A DNA stretch of 64,000 bases from Roseibaca calidilacus (GCF_001517585.1 NZ_FBYC01000001.1:372001-436000); one strand, 5' to 3'. Positions 48,095-57,838 are shown, numbered from the stretch's first letter. Notes: generated by a model not told the origin, from the letters alone. Program-made: numbers and translations.

Positions 48095-48669
48095 TGTCTG
48101 TGCTCACCAACCTGACCGGCAAACAGAAAACGCTGGTGCAGACACTGGCCGTTGTCACCTTCATGGCGGGTTTGGGCTGGGCCTCTGTTCCGCTTTACGA
48201 TCTGTTCTGCCGCGTGACCGGCTATGGCGGCACCACCAGCACAGCGGCCACTGCGGGCGATGTCATCCTTGACCAGACCATACGCGTGCGTTTTGACTCT
48301 TCGGTGGAGCGCGATTTCCCTTGGGCTTTCAAACCGGTGGAGCGCACGACAGAACTGCGCATCGGCGAAACCGGTCTGGCGTTCTACGAGGCGCATAACC
48401 CGACCGATCAGCCCATCGCCGGCACGGCTAGCTATAACGTGACACCCTACGAAGCCGGGCGCTTTTTCACCAAGATCGACTGTTTTTGCTTCGAATTGCA
48501 GGTGCTGCAACCGGGTGAAACCGTTCTTATGCCTGTTACCTATTTCGTAGATCCCGAAATCGTTGACGACCGCGACGCGAAATCGGTGCATACGATCACC
48601 CTGTCTTATACTTTCCACGCGACCGACATTCCCGAGGATTACTCCCCGGCAGACGTCGTGACCAACTAA
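48094..48669 (+). CDS. ctaG: Cytochrome c oxidase assembly protein CtaG (Cox11)
   Basis: 191 aa. Delivers copper to the CuB site of subunit I. One membrane anchor (about 13-33) ending in [14 protein letters not shown], then a periplasmic immunoglobulin-like domain with the copper motif [12 protein letters not shown] at 48094, with GGAGGA upstream, overlaps the stop of the small gene; the GTG before it is less likely. Confidence 0.95.
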   Translation: MSVLTNLTGKQKTLVQTLAVVTFMAGLGWASVPLYDLFCRVTGYGGTTSTAATAGDVILDQTIRVRFDSSVERDFPWAFKPVERTTELRIGETGLAFYEAHNPTDQPIAGTASYNVTPYEAGRFFTKIDCFCFELQVLQPGETVLMPVTYFVDPEIVDDRDAKSVHTITLSYTFHATDIPEDYSPADVVTN

Positions 48670-48716
48670 GCCAAGCTGACACGAGATCAGTCCAAAACCC
48701 GAGGGAACTGCTGACA

Positions 48717-49520
48717 ATGGCCCACGCAAAAAACCACGATTACCACGTTCTTCCCCCATCCATCTGGCCTTTCGCGGCCGCTGTCTCGGGCTTCATCATG
48801 CTGTTCGGCGCGGTGTTGTGGATGCATGACAACGGCCCATGGCTGTTCCTGATGGGGTTGGCCGGTGTTTTGTATGTCATGTTCGAATGGTGGAAGGATG
48901 TGATCGTCGAAAGCCATGCGGGCGACCATACCCCGGTCGTGGTGATTGGCCTGCGCTATGGTTTCATCCTGTTCATCATGTCGGAAGTGATGTTCTTTGC
49001 GGCTTGGTTCTGGAGCTTCTTCAAGCACGCGATGTATCCGATGTATGAATACATCGGGACGGAATATGTGCAGCCCTACATCTACGCGATCAACGCATTC
49101 GAATTGCCGCTGATCAACACGCTGGTTCTGCTGTTGTCTGGCTGCGCGGTGACTTGGGCACACCATGAGCTTGTCCATGGCGGAAGCCGTAAGAATGTTG
49201 AACTGGGCTTGATGCTGGGGGTCGTGCTGGGCGTGGCATTTACCTTCCTTCAGGCCTATGAATACGCCTATTTGGTCAACCATCGTGACTACACATTCGC
49301 AGGCGACGTTTTCTTCGCGAATTTCTTCATGGCCACCGGGTTCCACGGCTTCCACGTTATTGTGGGGACGATCTTCTTGGCCATCTGCTGGTTCCGCGTG
49401 CGCGCGGGCCATTTCACCGCAGAGCGCCATGTGGGTTTCGAGGCCGCTGCATGGTATTGGCATTTTGTCGATGTGGTCTGGTTGTTCCTGTTCTTCGCCG
49501 TGTATATCTGGGGCATGTAA
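48717..49520 (+). CDS. ctaE: Cytochrome c oxidase subunit III
   Basis: 267 aa, seven membrane helices. Features: [13 protein letters not shown] at the N-terminus, [22 protein letters not shown] and [11 protein letters not shown] followed by [11 protein letters not shown] at the end. Completes the aa3 oxidase core. A terminator with a UUCG loop follows. Confidence 0.96.
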   Translation: MAHAKNHDYHVLPPSIWPFAAAVSGFIMLFGAVLWMHDNGPWLFLMGLAGVLYVMFEWWKDVIVESHAGDHTPVVVIGLRYGFILFIMSEVMFFAAWFWSFFKHAMYPMYEYIGTEYVQPYIYAINAFELPLINTLVLLLSGCAVTWAHHELVHGGSRKNVELGLMLGVVLGVAFTFLQAYEYAYLVNHRDYTFAGDVFFANFFMATGFHGFHVIVGTIFLAICWFRVRAGHFTAERHVGFEAAAWYWHFVDVVWLFLFFAVYIWGM

Positions 49521-49547
49521 GCCTGACCAAATCGTAGCTACGGACAA

Positions 49548-49575
49548 GCGCGGGCCTTCGGGCGCGCGCTTTTCC
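49548..49575 (+). terminator. Terminator after ctaE (UUCG tetraloop)
   Basis: Stem GCGCGGGCC/GGCGCGCGC with one G-G mismatch around a TTCG loop, followed by TTTT. It lies 27 bases after ctaE and before the SURF1 gene, so SURF1 would be made at a lower level. Confidence 0.7.
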
Positions 49576-49598
49576 ATTGTCCATTGCCGGAGAATGCC

Positions 49599-50282
49599 GT
49601 GACCCGTCGCTTGATCCTGCCTGCCCTGTTCGGCCTGATCGGGACCGCAATCCTGCTGTCGCTGGGGCTGTGGCAACTGGACCGCGCCGACCAGAAATCT
49701 GCCTTGATTGCCGATATGCAAGCGCGTCTGGTGGGCGCACCCGGCGGCTTGCCCGATGACCCCGCGCCACAGGCCGACAATTACCGCCCCGTTCGCGTAG
49801 AGGGCGCGTTTGACCCCGCACAGACCTTCGTTCTGTCGGCGGTCAAGGGGCAGGGGCCGGGCTTTCGGGTGATCGGCGGATTTCGCACCACCGACGGACG
49901 GCGCATTTTGGTGGATCGCGGTTTCGTGCCCGAACAAGCGCGCGCGGACCTGCCCGCCCCAGAGACCACGCCGCAAACCCTGACCGGCAACCTGCAATGG
50001 CCCGCTGATGCGGATCGTTTTACGCCAGATTATGACCCTGCACGCGATATGTTCTTTTCCCGCGACGTGCCCCCATTGGCGGCATTCCTGAACACAGAGC
50101 CGGTCATGCTGGTCCTGCGCGCCAGCGAACCGCCGCATCCGCTTATCCAGCCCATGCCGGTAGACGAGGTGTCGATCCCCGACAACCACTTGGGCTACGC
50201 GGTGCAATGGTTTCTGATGGCGCTTGCTTGGGCGGGGATGACAGTTTTCTTTCTGTGGCGTATCAGGGCGCAACGCGACTGA
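49599..50282 (+). CDS. SURF1 family oxidase assembly protein
   Basis: 227 aa. Two membrane helices at the ends (ALFGLIGTAILLSLGLWQL; NHLGYAVQWFLMALAWAGMTVFF in outline) with a periplasmic domain between: YRPVRVEGAF, VDRGFVP. SURF1 helps haem A reach subunit I. GTG at 49599 with GGAG eight bases upstream is the start; the earlier TTG lacks a site. Confidence 0.92.
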   Translation: MTRRLILPALFGLIGTAILLSLGLWQLDRADQKSALIADMQARLVGAPGGLPDDPAPQADNYRPVRVEGAFDPAQTFVLSAVKGQGPGFRVIGGFRTTDGRRILVDRGFVPEQARADLPAPETTPQTLTGNLQWPADADRFTPDYDPARDMFFSRDVPPLAAFLNTEPVMLVLRASEPPHPLIQPMPVDEVSIPDNHLGYAVQWFLMALAWAGMTVFFLWRIRAQRD

Positions 50283-50296
50283 GGATCGGTTCTGAC

Positions 50297-51685
50297 ATGC
50301 AGTATATCTCTACCCGTGGCACGGCCCCTGTGCTGGATTTTGAAGCGACCATGCTGACAGGGCTGGCCCGCGATGGGGGCCTCTATCTGCCCGACCATGT
50401 GCCGCCGATGAAAATGTCGGAAATCGCCAGCCTTGCAGGGCTAAGCTATGAAGAACAGGCATTTCTTGTCATGCGCCCCTTCATTGGCAGCGCGTTCAGC
50501 GACGACGAATTCCGCGAGATCATTGCCCGCGCCTATGCAGGTTTTGGCCACCCGGCCCGTGCGCCGCTGAAACAACTGGCGCCCAATCACTTCCTGTTGG
50601 AACTGTTCCACGGGCCGACGCTGGCGTTCAAGGATTTCGCCATGCAATTGATCGGGCAGTTGTTCCAAGCCGCGCTCAAGCGGTCAGGGCAGCGCGTGAC
50701 CATCGTCGGCGCGACGTCTGGCGATACCGGGTCGGCGGCGATAGAGGCGTTTCGCGGGCTGGACAACGTGGATGTGTTCATCCTGTATCCGCATGGCCGC
50801 GTGTCCGATGTGCAGCGCCGCCAGATGACCACCCCGTCCGAAGCGAACGTTCACGCGCTGGCCGTCGATGGCGATTTCGACATTTGCCAAGCGCTGGTCA
50901 AGGACATGTTCAACGATTTCACCTTCCGGGATGAGGTTGGGCTGGCCGGTGTCAACAGCATCAACTGGGCGCGGGTTCTGGCGCAGGTGGTCTATTATTT
51001 CTCTGCTGCTGTCACGCTTGGCGCGCCGCACCGCCCTGTCAGCTTTACCGTGCCCACGGGCAATTTCGGCGATATTTTCGCGGGCTACATCGCCCGCGCC
51101 ATGGGTCTGCCGATTGAAAAGCTGGTGATCGCCACCAACCAGAACGACATCCTTCACCGGGCCTTGGCCACGGGGGGCTATGAGACTGACGGTGTCAAAC
51201 CCTCGATCAGCCCGTCGATGGATATTCAGGTCAGTTCCAATTTCGAGCGCGCGCTGTTTGACGCCTATAACCGCGACGGCGCCGCCGTGGCGCAGCTGAT
51301 GGATGAGCTGAAATCGGGTGGCGGGTTCCAGATCAGCCAAGGGGCGTTGCAGTTTTTGCGCGAAACCTTCGCCTCTGGTCGCGCCTCGGAAGACGAGACC
51401 ATGGCCACCATCACCCGCACCGCAAAGGAAACCGCCGAAGTGCTGTGCCCGCATTCCGCCGTGGGCGTTCATGTGGCCGAAGCACATCTGTCGGCCACGC
51501 CCATGGTCACGCTGGCCACGGCGCACCCTGCCAAGTTTCCCGACGCGGTGGAACAAGCCACCGGCACGCGCCCCGCGCTGCCGGGCCGCATGGCCGACCT
51601 GTTCGACCGTCCCGAACGTGTGACCCGCCTGCCAAACGACCTTGCCGCCATAGAGGCCCATATCCGCGAGAACCGCACTGCATGA
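50297..51685 (+). CDS. thrC: Threonine synthase
   Basis: 462 aa PLP enzyme converting O-phosphohomoserine to threonine. N-terminus YISTRGTAPVLDFEA is the long-form (type 2) start; PLP lysine is K112 in LAFKDFAMQ; phosphate loop GATSGDTGSAA. Full length. Overlaps the M16 peptidase gene by four bases. Confidence 0.95.
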   Translation: MQYISTRGTAPVLDFEATMLTGLARDGGLYLPDHVPPMKMSEIASLAGLSYEEQAFLVMRPFIGSAFSDDEFREIIARAYAGFGHPARAPLKQLAPNHFLLELFHGPTLAFKDFAMQLIGQLFQAALKRSGQRVTIVGATSGDTGSAAIEAFRGLDNVDVFILYPHGRVSDVQRRQMTTPSEANVHALAVDGDFDICQALVKDMFNDFTFRDEVGLAGVNSINWARVLAQVVYYFSAAVTLGAPHRPVSFTVPTGNFGDIFAGYIARAMGLPIEKLVIATNQNDILHRALATGGYETDGVKPSISPSMDIQVSSNFERALFDAYNRDGAAVAQLMDELKSGGGFQISQGALQFLRETFASGRASEDETMATITRTAKETAEVLCPHSAVGVHVAEAHLSATPMVTLATAHPAKFPDAVEQATGTRPALPGRMADLFDRPERVTRLPNDLAAIEAHIRENRTA

Positions 51686-52941
51686 CCATCCAGACCACGA
51701 CCCTGCCGAACGGCTTTCGCATTGTTACTGAACATATGCCCACGCTGGAATCCGCCGCCGTTGGGCTATGGGTGGAAGCGGGCGCGCGCCATGAGCGCGC
51801 CGAGCAGAACGGCATCGCGCATTTTCTGGAACATATGGCCTTCAAGGGCACGGCGCGGCGCAGCGCGTTGCAGATCGCCGAGGAGATTGAGGATGTGGGC
51901 GGCTATATCAACGCCTATACCTCGCGCGAGATGACGGCGTTTTACGCCCGGGTGCTGCGCGCCGATGTGGCGCTGGCGCTGGACGTGTTGGCCGATATCG
52001 TGCTGAACCCGGCCTTTGACGCACGCGAGATCGAGGTCGAGCGCGGCGTCATCCTGCAAGAGATCGGGCAGGCACTGGACACGCCCGACGATATCATCTT
52101 CGACTGGCTGCAAGAGGTCGCCTATCCCGGCCAGCCCATCGGGCGGCCCATTCTGGGGCCAAGTGCAACGGTCAAGGGCTTTGGCGCGGAAGACCTGCGC
52201 AGCTTTGTCGCCAGCCATTACGGGCCGGGGCAGATGATCCTGTCGGCGGCGGGTGCGGTCGATCACGACATGCTGGTGCGGTTGGCCGAACCCTTGTTCG
52301 GGCATCTGACCGCGAAGCCTGTCGCGGTCGCGGATGCTGCGCGCTTCCAGACTGGCGAGCGGCGCGAGGTCAAATCGCTGGAGCAGGCGCATTTCACCTT
52401 CGCGCTGGAAGCGCCGGCCTATCGCCACGCAGATTTCTACACCTCGCAGGTGTTTTCGGGCGCGTTGGGCGGGTCCATGTCCTCGCGGCTGTTCCAGCGT
52501 CTGCGCGAGGAACGCGGGCTGTGCTACACCGTGTTCGCACAGTCGGGTGCCTATGCCGATACCGGCATGATTACCATCTATGCAGGCACCGGGGCCGATC
52601 AGGTCGCCGATCTGGCGCTGCTGACCATGGACGAGCTGAAACGCGCGGCCGAAGACATGTCCGAAGCAGAGGTTGCCCGTGCCCGCGCGCAGATGAAGGC
52701 AGGGCTGCTGATGGGGCTGGAAAGCCCGTCGGCCCGCGCCGAACGCTTGGCAAAGCTTTTGTCCATCTGGGGCCGGGTGCCGGACCTGTCCGAAGCCATT
52801 GCCAAGATAGACGCAGTCGGCGTAGCCGGGGTGCGCGCCCATGCCGAAGGACTGCTGGGCGGTCAGGGTGCTATGGCGCTCTATGGCCCGGTTACGGATG
52901 CGCCTGACCTTGCCCAATTGAACGCGCGGTTGGCCGCATGA
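51682..52941 (+). CDS. M16-family zinc peptidase (processing-peptidase-like)
   Basis: 419 aa. Inverted zinc motif HFLEH (47-51) with the downstream Glu in EIEVERGVILQEI, and the glycine-rich GALGGSMSSRLFQRLREERGLCYTV of mitochondrial-processing-peptidase beta-type enzymes. Usually follows thrC in this group of bacteria. Overlaps both neighbours by four bases. Substrate unknown. Confidence 0.93.
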   Translation: MTIQTTTLPNGFRIVTEHMPTLESAAVGLWVEAGARHERAEQNGIAHFLEHMAFKGTARRSALQIAEEIEDVGGYINAYTSREMTAFYARVLRADVALALDVLADIVLNPAFDAREIEVERGVILQEIGQALDTPDDIIFDWLQEVAYPGQPIGRPILGPSATVKGFGAEDLRSFVASHYGPGQMILSAAGAVDHDMLVRLAEPLFGHLTAKPVAVADAARFQTGERREVKSLEQAHFTFALEAPAYRHADFYTSQVFSGALGGSMSSRLFQRLREERGLCYTVFAQSGAYADTGMITIYAGTGADQVADLALLTMDELKRAAEDMSEAEVARARAQMKAGLLMGLESPSARAERLAKLLSIWGRVPDLSEAIAKIDAVGVAGVRAHAEGLLGGQGAMALYGPVTDAPDLAQLNARLAA

Positions 52942-53525
52942 TGCTGGGGCGGCGGCCCAAGCTGCAACTGGACAGCGATCGTCTGGTTCTGCGCTTGCCG
53001 CAACATGCCGATTACCGCCCTTGGTCGGATCTGCGCCGGGCCTCGGCCGGGTTCCTGACCCCGTGGGAGCCGACATGGTCCGACGACCACCTGTCGCGCC
53101 GCGCCTTTCTGAACCGGGTGAATTGGGCGGCGCGCTGCCATCGGCTGGACACGGCCTTGCCCTTGTTCATCTTCCGGCGCGATGATTCACAACTGGTCGG
53201 TGCCATCACGCTGGACAATATCCGCCGTGGCCCCGCGCAGGCAGGCACTTTGGGCTATTGGGTCGGTGCCCCTTATGCGCGGCAAGGCTATATGCGTGAG
53301 GCGATCAGCGCGGTGGTCCATCATGCGTTTACCGTGATGGACCTGTCGCGGATTGAAGCGGCCTGTTTGCCCGAAAATGTCGCGTCACGCGGGGTGCTGG
53401 AACGCGCCGGGTTCAAGTATGAAGGCGTCGCGCAAAGCTATTTGCAGATTGCCGGGCGCTGGCGCACGCATGTGCTATACGCCAATTTGCGGCATGACCG
53501 CCGCGGGCGGACGGATGCCGGGTAG
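52938..53525 (+). CDS. GNAT acetyltransferase, RimJ-like
   Basis: 195 aa. GNAT fold: N-terminal LDSDRLVLRLPQHADYRPW, acetyl-CoA loop in YWVGAPYARQGYMREA (the Q/R-x-x-G-x-G/A region) and ERAGFKYEGVAQSYLQIAGRW, which is typical of ribosomal-protein N-acetyltransferases (RimJ/RimL). Overlaps the peptidase by four bases. The true substrate is not known. Confidence 0.88.
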   Translation: MMLGRRPKLQLDSDRLVLRLPQHADYRPWSDLRRASAGFLTPWEPTWSDDHLSRRAFLNRVNWAARCHRLDTALPLFIFRRDDSQLVGAITLDNIRRGPAQAGTLGYWVGAPYARQGYMREAISAVVHHAFTVMDLSRIEAACLPENVASRGVLERAGFKYEGVAQSYLQIAGRWRTHVLYANLRHDRRGRTDAG

Positions 53526-53606
53526 CGCGCGCGTCTTGCGCCCACGGGGCCGCGTGCCGGGGCGCGGGGTCTTGCGCTTCTCACGCGCGGGGCTAGGTTG
53601 GGTCGC

Positions 53607-55034
53607 ATGATGGCGCATGATCTGACCCCTTGCGATGCGGATTTCGTCGCGCGGCTTACGGCCGACCTGCCGGACGGTGTGCTGCGCCCCGTTTCCGCGC
53701 CCTATCTGTCAGAGCCGCGCGGCCGTTGGCACGGTGTCGCCGGGGCCTTGGCGCTGCCGCGCGATGTTGAAGAGGTGGCGGCATTGCTGCGCGCCTGTCA
53801 TGCCGCCCGCGTGCCCGTGGTGCCATATGGCGGTGGCACCGGGCTTGTCGGCGGTCAGCTTGCACCGGACGGCCCGGCACCTTTGTTGCTGTCGCTGGAA
53901 CGGATGACCTCGATCCGCGCTGTCTACCCGTCCGAGAATGTCCTGATTGCAGAGGCCGGCGCAATTTTGTCGGACGTGCACGCGGCGGCAGAGGGCGCGG
54001 CGCGGCTGTTTCCATTGTCATTGGCTTCGGAAGGGTCGGCGCGGATCGGGGGCTTGTTGGCCACGAATGCGGGCGGCGTGAACGTGCTGCGTTACGGCAA
54101 TGCGCGCGATCTGGTTCTGGGGTTGGAAGTCGTGCTGCCCGATGGCCGCATCTGGCACGGGCTGAAACGGCTGCGCAAGGACAACACGGGCTACGATCTG
54201 CGCCATTTGCTGCTGGGGTCAGAAGGCACGCTTGGGGTTATCACGGCGGCCAGTCTGCGCCTGTTCCCGCGCAACCGCGCCGAGGGCGCGGCGCTGCTGG
54301 TGGTGGACAGCCCCCGCGCGGCGCTGGACCTTCTGGCCTTGGCGCAGGACCGGCTGTCGGGAATGATCTCTGCTTGCGAATTGATCGGTGGCATGGGGCT
54401 GGCCTTTCTGGCCGAAACCATGCCGCAGGTGCGCCAGCCTTTCGCGCAAGCCCCGGACTGGATGGTCCTGCTGGATATCGGAGCACCCGATGGCGTCGAT
54501 CTGGCCGGAATGCTGGAAGCGGTTCTGACAGACGCCATGGAATGCGGGTTGGTCACGGATGGGCTGATCGCGCAAAACGCCGCGCAGCGCGCCGAATTCT
54601 GGCGGTTGCGCGAATCCATCCCCGAGGCCAATCGCCATATCGGCGCAGTGTCGAGCCATGATATTTCGCTGCCCCTGTCCGAACTGCCGCGTTTTGTCGA
54701 GATGGCAGGACCGGCGCTTGCGCAACTTGGCGCGTTCCGCATCAACTGTTTCGGGCATCTGGGCGATGGCAACCTGCATTACAACGTGTTCCCCATGCCG
54801 GGCCACACGCGGGCCGATCATGAACACCAGCGCGACGCGATCAAGACCTGCGTGCATGACATGGTGCATGGTTTGGGTGGGTCGGTCAGCGCCGAACATG
54901 GCATTGGCCGGTTGAAAATTGGCGATTTGGAACGCTATGGCGACCCGGTAAAATTGGCCGCCATGCGCGCCATCAAGACGGCGCTGGACCCTATGGGTAT
55001 TATGAACCCCGGCGCGGTGCTGCGCCGGGATTAG
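53607..55034 (+). CDS. FAD-linked oxidoreductase, D-2-hydroxyglutarate/D-lactate dehydrogenase type (GlcD family)
   Basis: 475 aa. PCMH-type FAD domain (about 35-215) with VVPYGGGTGLVGGQL and SEGSARIGGLLATNAGG; the C-terminal cap has NCFGHLGDGNLHYNVFP (metal-binding His) and SAEHGIGRLK. This pattern is closest to D-2-hydroxyglutarate dehydrogenase; D-lactate and glycolate enzymes share it. Single gene with no GlcE/GlcF. ATG at 53607 or the next one at 53610. Converges on azlD and overlaps it by four bases. Confidence 0.87.
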   Translation: MMAHDLTPCDADFVARLTADLPDGVLRPVSAPYLSEPRGRWHGVAGALALPRDVEEVAALLRACHAARVPVVPYGGGTGLVGGQLAPDGPAPLLLSLERMTSIRAVYPSENVLIAEAGAILSDVHAAAEGAARLFPLSLASEGSARIGGLLATNAGGVNVLRYGNARDLVLGLEVVLPDGRIWHGLKRLRKDNTGYDLRHLLLGSEGTLGVITAASLRLFPRNRAEGAALLVVDSPRAALDLLALAQDRLSGMISACELIGGMGLAFLAETMPQVRQPFAQAPDWMVLLDIGAPDGVDLAGMLEAVLTDAMECGLVTDGLIAQNAAQRAEFWRLRESIPEANRHIGAVSSHDISLPLSELPRFVEMAGPALAQLGAFRINCFGHLGDGNLHYNVFPMPGHTRADHEHQRDAIKTCVHDMVHGLGGSVSAEHGIGRLKIGDLERYGDPVKLAAMRAIKTALDPMGIMNPGAVLRRD

Positions 55035-55363
55035 GCTGCCAGCAGGAAATGCAGCGCAAACAGCGCCGCCGCGCCCCCGAAAATGGTCAGCGTGGCGTTG
55101 CGTGTCCATAGGCTGATGGCAATGGTCGCAATCGCGGCCCCCATGCGCACAATGTCGAATTGCCCGCCCGTGGCCGTTGGGAACAGGATCATGGGGGTAA
55201 TCATCCCCGGCATGACCGCCACGGCGGTATAGCGCAAGTGGCGCAGCAGCCATTCGGGCAGCTCACGGCTGCCGACAATGCCCAGAAAGGACAGACGCAG
55301 CAGGTAAGACCCGGCGCCAAGCCCAAGGATGACCAACCAGATTTCAGCGGTGCTCAGGGTCAT
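55031..55363 (-). CDS. azlD: Branched-chain amino-acid export protein, small subunit AzlD
   Basis: 110 aa, three or four membrane helices (AGSYLLRLSFLGIVG; YTAVAVMPGMITPMILF). AzlD pairs with AzlC. Overlaps azlC by four bases on the same strand. Start at 55363 is the ATG that fits the family length. Confidence 0.9.
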   Translation of the reverse strand: MTLSTAEIWLVILGLGAGSYLLRLSFLGIVGSRELPEWLLRHLRYTAVAVMPGMITPMILFPTATGGQFDIVRMGAAIATIAISLWTRNATLTIFGGAAALFALHFLLAA

Positions 55364-56064
55364 CGCGCGGCCCTTTTGCTGATTTGGCGTTCGACCTCTG
55401 CGCCCGCCACCATGGCCAGAAGGGCCGCCAGTAGCAGGCCCAAGTTGAACGGCACGAAAGAAAACACCAGCACCCCGATGATGGAAACCAAGGCCGCCAC
55501 AACATGCGCGAAGCTGCGCAGCATGGGCACGATCAGCGCCAGAAAGGTGATCGGCACGGCAAAGTCGATGGGCAAGCTTTGCGGGATCACATCGCCCAGC
55601 ACCGCGCCGCCATAGGTGGCGACATACCACATGGGGCAGACCGGGGTAATGACCCCCATGTAATAGGCCAGCTTCTGGCGCGGGGTCATTTGCGGGCTGT
55701 CTTCGTATTTCAGGATAGAGGCCGCATAGGCTTGATCCACCATGAAATAGGCCACGACCGCGCGCTTCCACCACGGCACCGGCCCCAGATGCGGGGCAAG
55801 GCTGGCGGAATACATGGCCATGCGCAGGTTGACGGCCAGCGACGTGGCCAGCACAATCAGAACAGGCGCGTTTTCAACCATAAGTTGAATGGCCACGAAT
55901 TGTGCGGCCCCTGCGATTACAAAGATCGAAAAGCCCATCGTCTGGCTTAGGTTCAGGCCCGCTTCGGTAGCGACCACGCCAAAGACAATACCGAAGGGCA
56001 GAATGACCAACAGAAACGGCAAACCGGCCCGAAAGCCTTGCCAGAAATCACTTGGAAAAGTCAT
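55360..56064 (-). CDS. azlC: Branched-chain amino-acid export protein, large subunit AzlC
   Basis: 234 aa, six or seven membrane helices. Family marks: GLPFLLVILPFGIVFGVVA, AGAAQFVAIQLM, NLRMAMYSASLAPHL and FMVDQAYA. AGGGGCGGC lies upstream of the ATG at 56064; an ATG at 56100 would add a basic tail. Overlaps azlD. Exports branched-chain or related amino acids (inferred from family). Confidence 0.9.
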   Translation of the reverse strand: MTFPSDFWQGFRAGLPFLLVILPFGIVFGVVATEAGLNLSQTMGFSIFVIAGAAQFVAIQLMVENAPVLIVLATSLAVNLRMAMYSASLAPHLGPVPWWKRAVVAYFMVDQAYAASILKYEDSPQMTPRQKLAYYMGVITPVCPMWYVATYGGAVLGDVIPQSLPIDFAVPITFLALIVPMLRSFAHVVAALVSIIGVLVFSFVPFNLGLLLAALLAMVAGAEVERQISKRAAR

Positions 56065-56138
56065 GAAGCCGCCCCTGCGCGCTTGCGCAATCTTGAACAT
56101 GTGAACCATGCCTAGCGCCGGGCCGGGCTGAATTCAAG

Positions 56139-57137
56139 TCATCGTGCAAAGACGCCGCTGACCCGACCTAGAAGCATGAAGGCGCGTGCTGAGCGTGTGT
56201 CGGACAGGGCCGCGATCTGGGCATCATCGGCGGTCGGCTCGAACGCGGACAACACCTTGTCGAATTCGCGTAGGAACAGGTGCACGGCGGCGCGGAATTC
56301 TGGGTCGGACCGCATACGCCCGGAACTGAGCGCCAGACAAGACCGGTCCCGAATGCCGCCAAGCGGGGCGACCAGCGCGCCACGGGTGCCTTGGGCAAAT
56401 GCGCGCCAGAATTCGGGGCGCGCGCGGTCCGGGCGCAGGTCATCCATGTATATGCCTTCTTGCGCCAAGCGGGTCAGCACGTCTTGTGCCGCCTTTATCA
56501 GCGGGGCGACGCGGGCATCTGCAAGGGCCAGCCGCAGCGCGGTGAAGCCTTCGGTGTCGTTCTCGTCTTCGGGGAAATGCAGCGCGCGGATAAGGGTGGC
56601 GGGGGCAAGCGCCTCTCCCGGTTGCGTGTCGAACCCGGCAAGCGCCAGCAGCGCTTGTGGGGCTTGCTGGCCAGGCTGTTCGGCGCGGCCCATGCGGGCG
56701 CGCTGCGAAAAGAACATGGTCAGGCGGGTTTCCGTCTGCTCTGCCTGTGCGCTTAGTCTTTCCAGCTTTTGTGCGGTTTCGCGCGGCAGGTCCGTGTCCG
56801 CTTCGGCACGTTGCAACAGGCTGCGGCGCAACGCGTCTATGCTGCCTTGCAGATGCTCCGATTCTGCGCGCAGCTCTGACATTGCCTTGGCCAGCAGCAA
56901 CACCAGCGAAATCAGAACGGCGGGCAGGAATACCCCCACTGCCAGCATCGCCAGTGTGACGTTGTCCATGGTGGCGTAATCCGCCAGCATCAGAAACAGC
57001 GCCGCCGCCAACAGCCACACCGCAATCGCCAAGGCCCGCAATACGCCGCGATCCATCAACCGTGACGGCGCGCTGGCCGACCGGGGCTTGACCGTGTCGG
57101 TGCGGGCGGGTTCGACGGGGAGCGGCGTCTGTGACAT
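56139..57137 (-). CDS. Membrane protein with two helices and a coiled coil, function unknown
   Basis: 332 aa. Two membrane helices near residues 30-52 and 60-85, then a coiled coil (ELRAESEHLQGSIDALRRSLLQRAEAD; RETAQKLERLSAQAEQTETRL) and a C-terminal soluble part with GVFAR at the end. No enzyme motif seen. It starts three bases after greA on the same strand, so it is probably transcribed with it. Possibly lineage-specific; I do not recognise a family. Confidence 0.78.
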   Translation of the reverse strand: MSQTPLPVEPARTDTVKPRSASAPSRLMDRGVLRALAIAVWLLAAALFLMLADYATMDNVTLAMLAVGVFLPAVLISLVLLLAKAMSELRAESEHLQGSIDALRRSLLQRAEADTDLPRETAQKLERLSAQAEQTETRLTMFFSQRARMGRAEQPGQQAPQALLALAGFDTQPGEALAPATLIRALHFPEDENDTEGFTALRLALADARVAPLIKAAQDVLTRLAQEGIYMDDLRPDRARPEFWRAFAQGTRGALVAPLGGIRDRSCLALSSGRMRSDPEFRAAVHLFLREFDKVLSAFEPTADDAQIAALSDTRSARAFMLLGRVSGVFAR

Positions 57138-57140
57138 GCG

Positions 57141-57611
57141 CTAGATATACTGGATTTCGAGGATCTCGTAACTGCGTTCTCCGCCCGGCGTGCGCACTCG
57201 AACGGTATCGCCCTCATCCTTGCCGATCAGGGCACGGGCCAAGGGCGATTTCAGGTTCAGCAAGCCTTTTTCCAGATCGGCTTCGGCCTCTCCGACGATC
57301 TGGTAAGATTTTTCTTCGTCGGTATCCTCATCGACCAGCTTGACCGTGGCGCCAAATTTCACGCTGCCCGACAGTTTGGCAGGGTCAATCACATCGGCGC
57401 GCGACAGGATCGATTCCAATTCCTTGATGCGCCCTTCGATAAAGCTCTGCTTTTCACGCGCGGCATGGTATTCGGCATTTTCCGAAAGGTCGCCATGTTC
57501 GCGCGCTTCCGCGATGGCGCGGATCACGGCTGGGCGCTCGGTGGACTTCAGACGCTTCAATTCTGCGTCCAGCATCTGCTGACCGGCGCGGGTCAGGGGC
57601 AGTTTTTCCAT
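57141..57611 (-). CDS. greA: Transcription elongation factor GreA
   Basis: 156 aa. Coiled-coil N-terminal arm with the catalytic acidic tip in [18 protein letters not shown], and the C-terminal FKBP-like domain ([17 protein letters not shown]). It stimulates cleavage of backtracked RNA. Start 57611 has GGGGA upstream. Divergent from etfQO across 260 bases. Confidence 0.95.
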   Translation of the reverse strand: MEKLPLTRAGQQMLDAELKRLKSTERPAVIRAIAEAREHGDLSENAEYHAAREKQSFIEGRIKELESILSRADVIDPAKLSGSVKFGATVKLVDEDTDEEKSYQIVGEAEADLEKGLLNLKSPLARALIGKDEGDTVRVRTPGGERSYEILEIQYI

Positions 57612-57787
57612 GTGTCGTCCCCATTCTATATATAAAGACAGCCCGCGGCTTGGGCCGGGGCTATCTACGCGAGTAGACTGTATCAGAGCGCAGAGACCCG
57701 CCGATTGCAAGCGCAATGCGAATTTCGCGTTCCAGATACATATTGTCGCGTTTTGGCGGTTGTCCTTGCTGCAACGCCGCGTAAGCA

Positions 57788-57815
57788 TTGACCATGCCGC
57801 CGCAGCTAGGATAGG
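57788..57815 (+). promoter_or_regulatory. Candidate sigma70-type promoter of etfQO
   Basis: TTGACC (57788-57793), a 16-base spacer, then GATAGG (57810-57815). The predicted start of transcription near 57822 falls inside the palindrome at 57820-57838. Seen by eye. Confidence 0.35.
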
Positions 57816-57819
57816 GCTG

Positions 57820-57838
57820 TGCGACACAATGTGTCGCA
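57820..57838. promoter_or_regulatory. 19-bp palindromic operator candidate upstream of etfQO
   Basis: TGCGACACA, one A, TGTGTCGCA: a perfect 9-bp inverted repeat with a one-base centre, 33 bases before the etfQO start. The position, on top of the predicted transcription start, suggests a repressor. A 14-base part (ACAATGTGTCGCAT) recurs exactly upstream of ctaC, and TGTGTCGCA occurs upstream of trxB. The regulator is not known. Confidence 0.6.

Noticed and set aside
48687-50273. 528-codon open frame on the minus strand opposite ctaE and surf1
   Set aside because: Low-complexity shadow across two clear plus-strand genes; no start site or domain.
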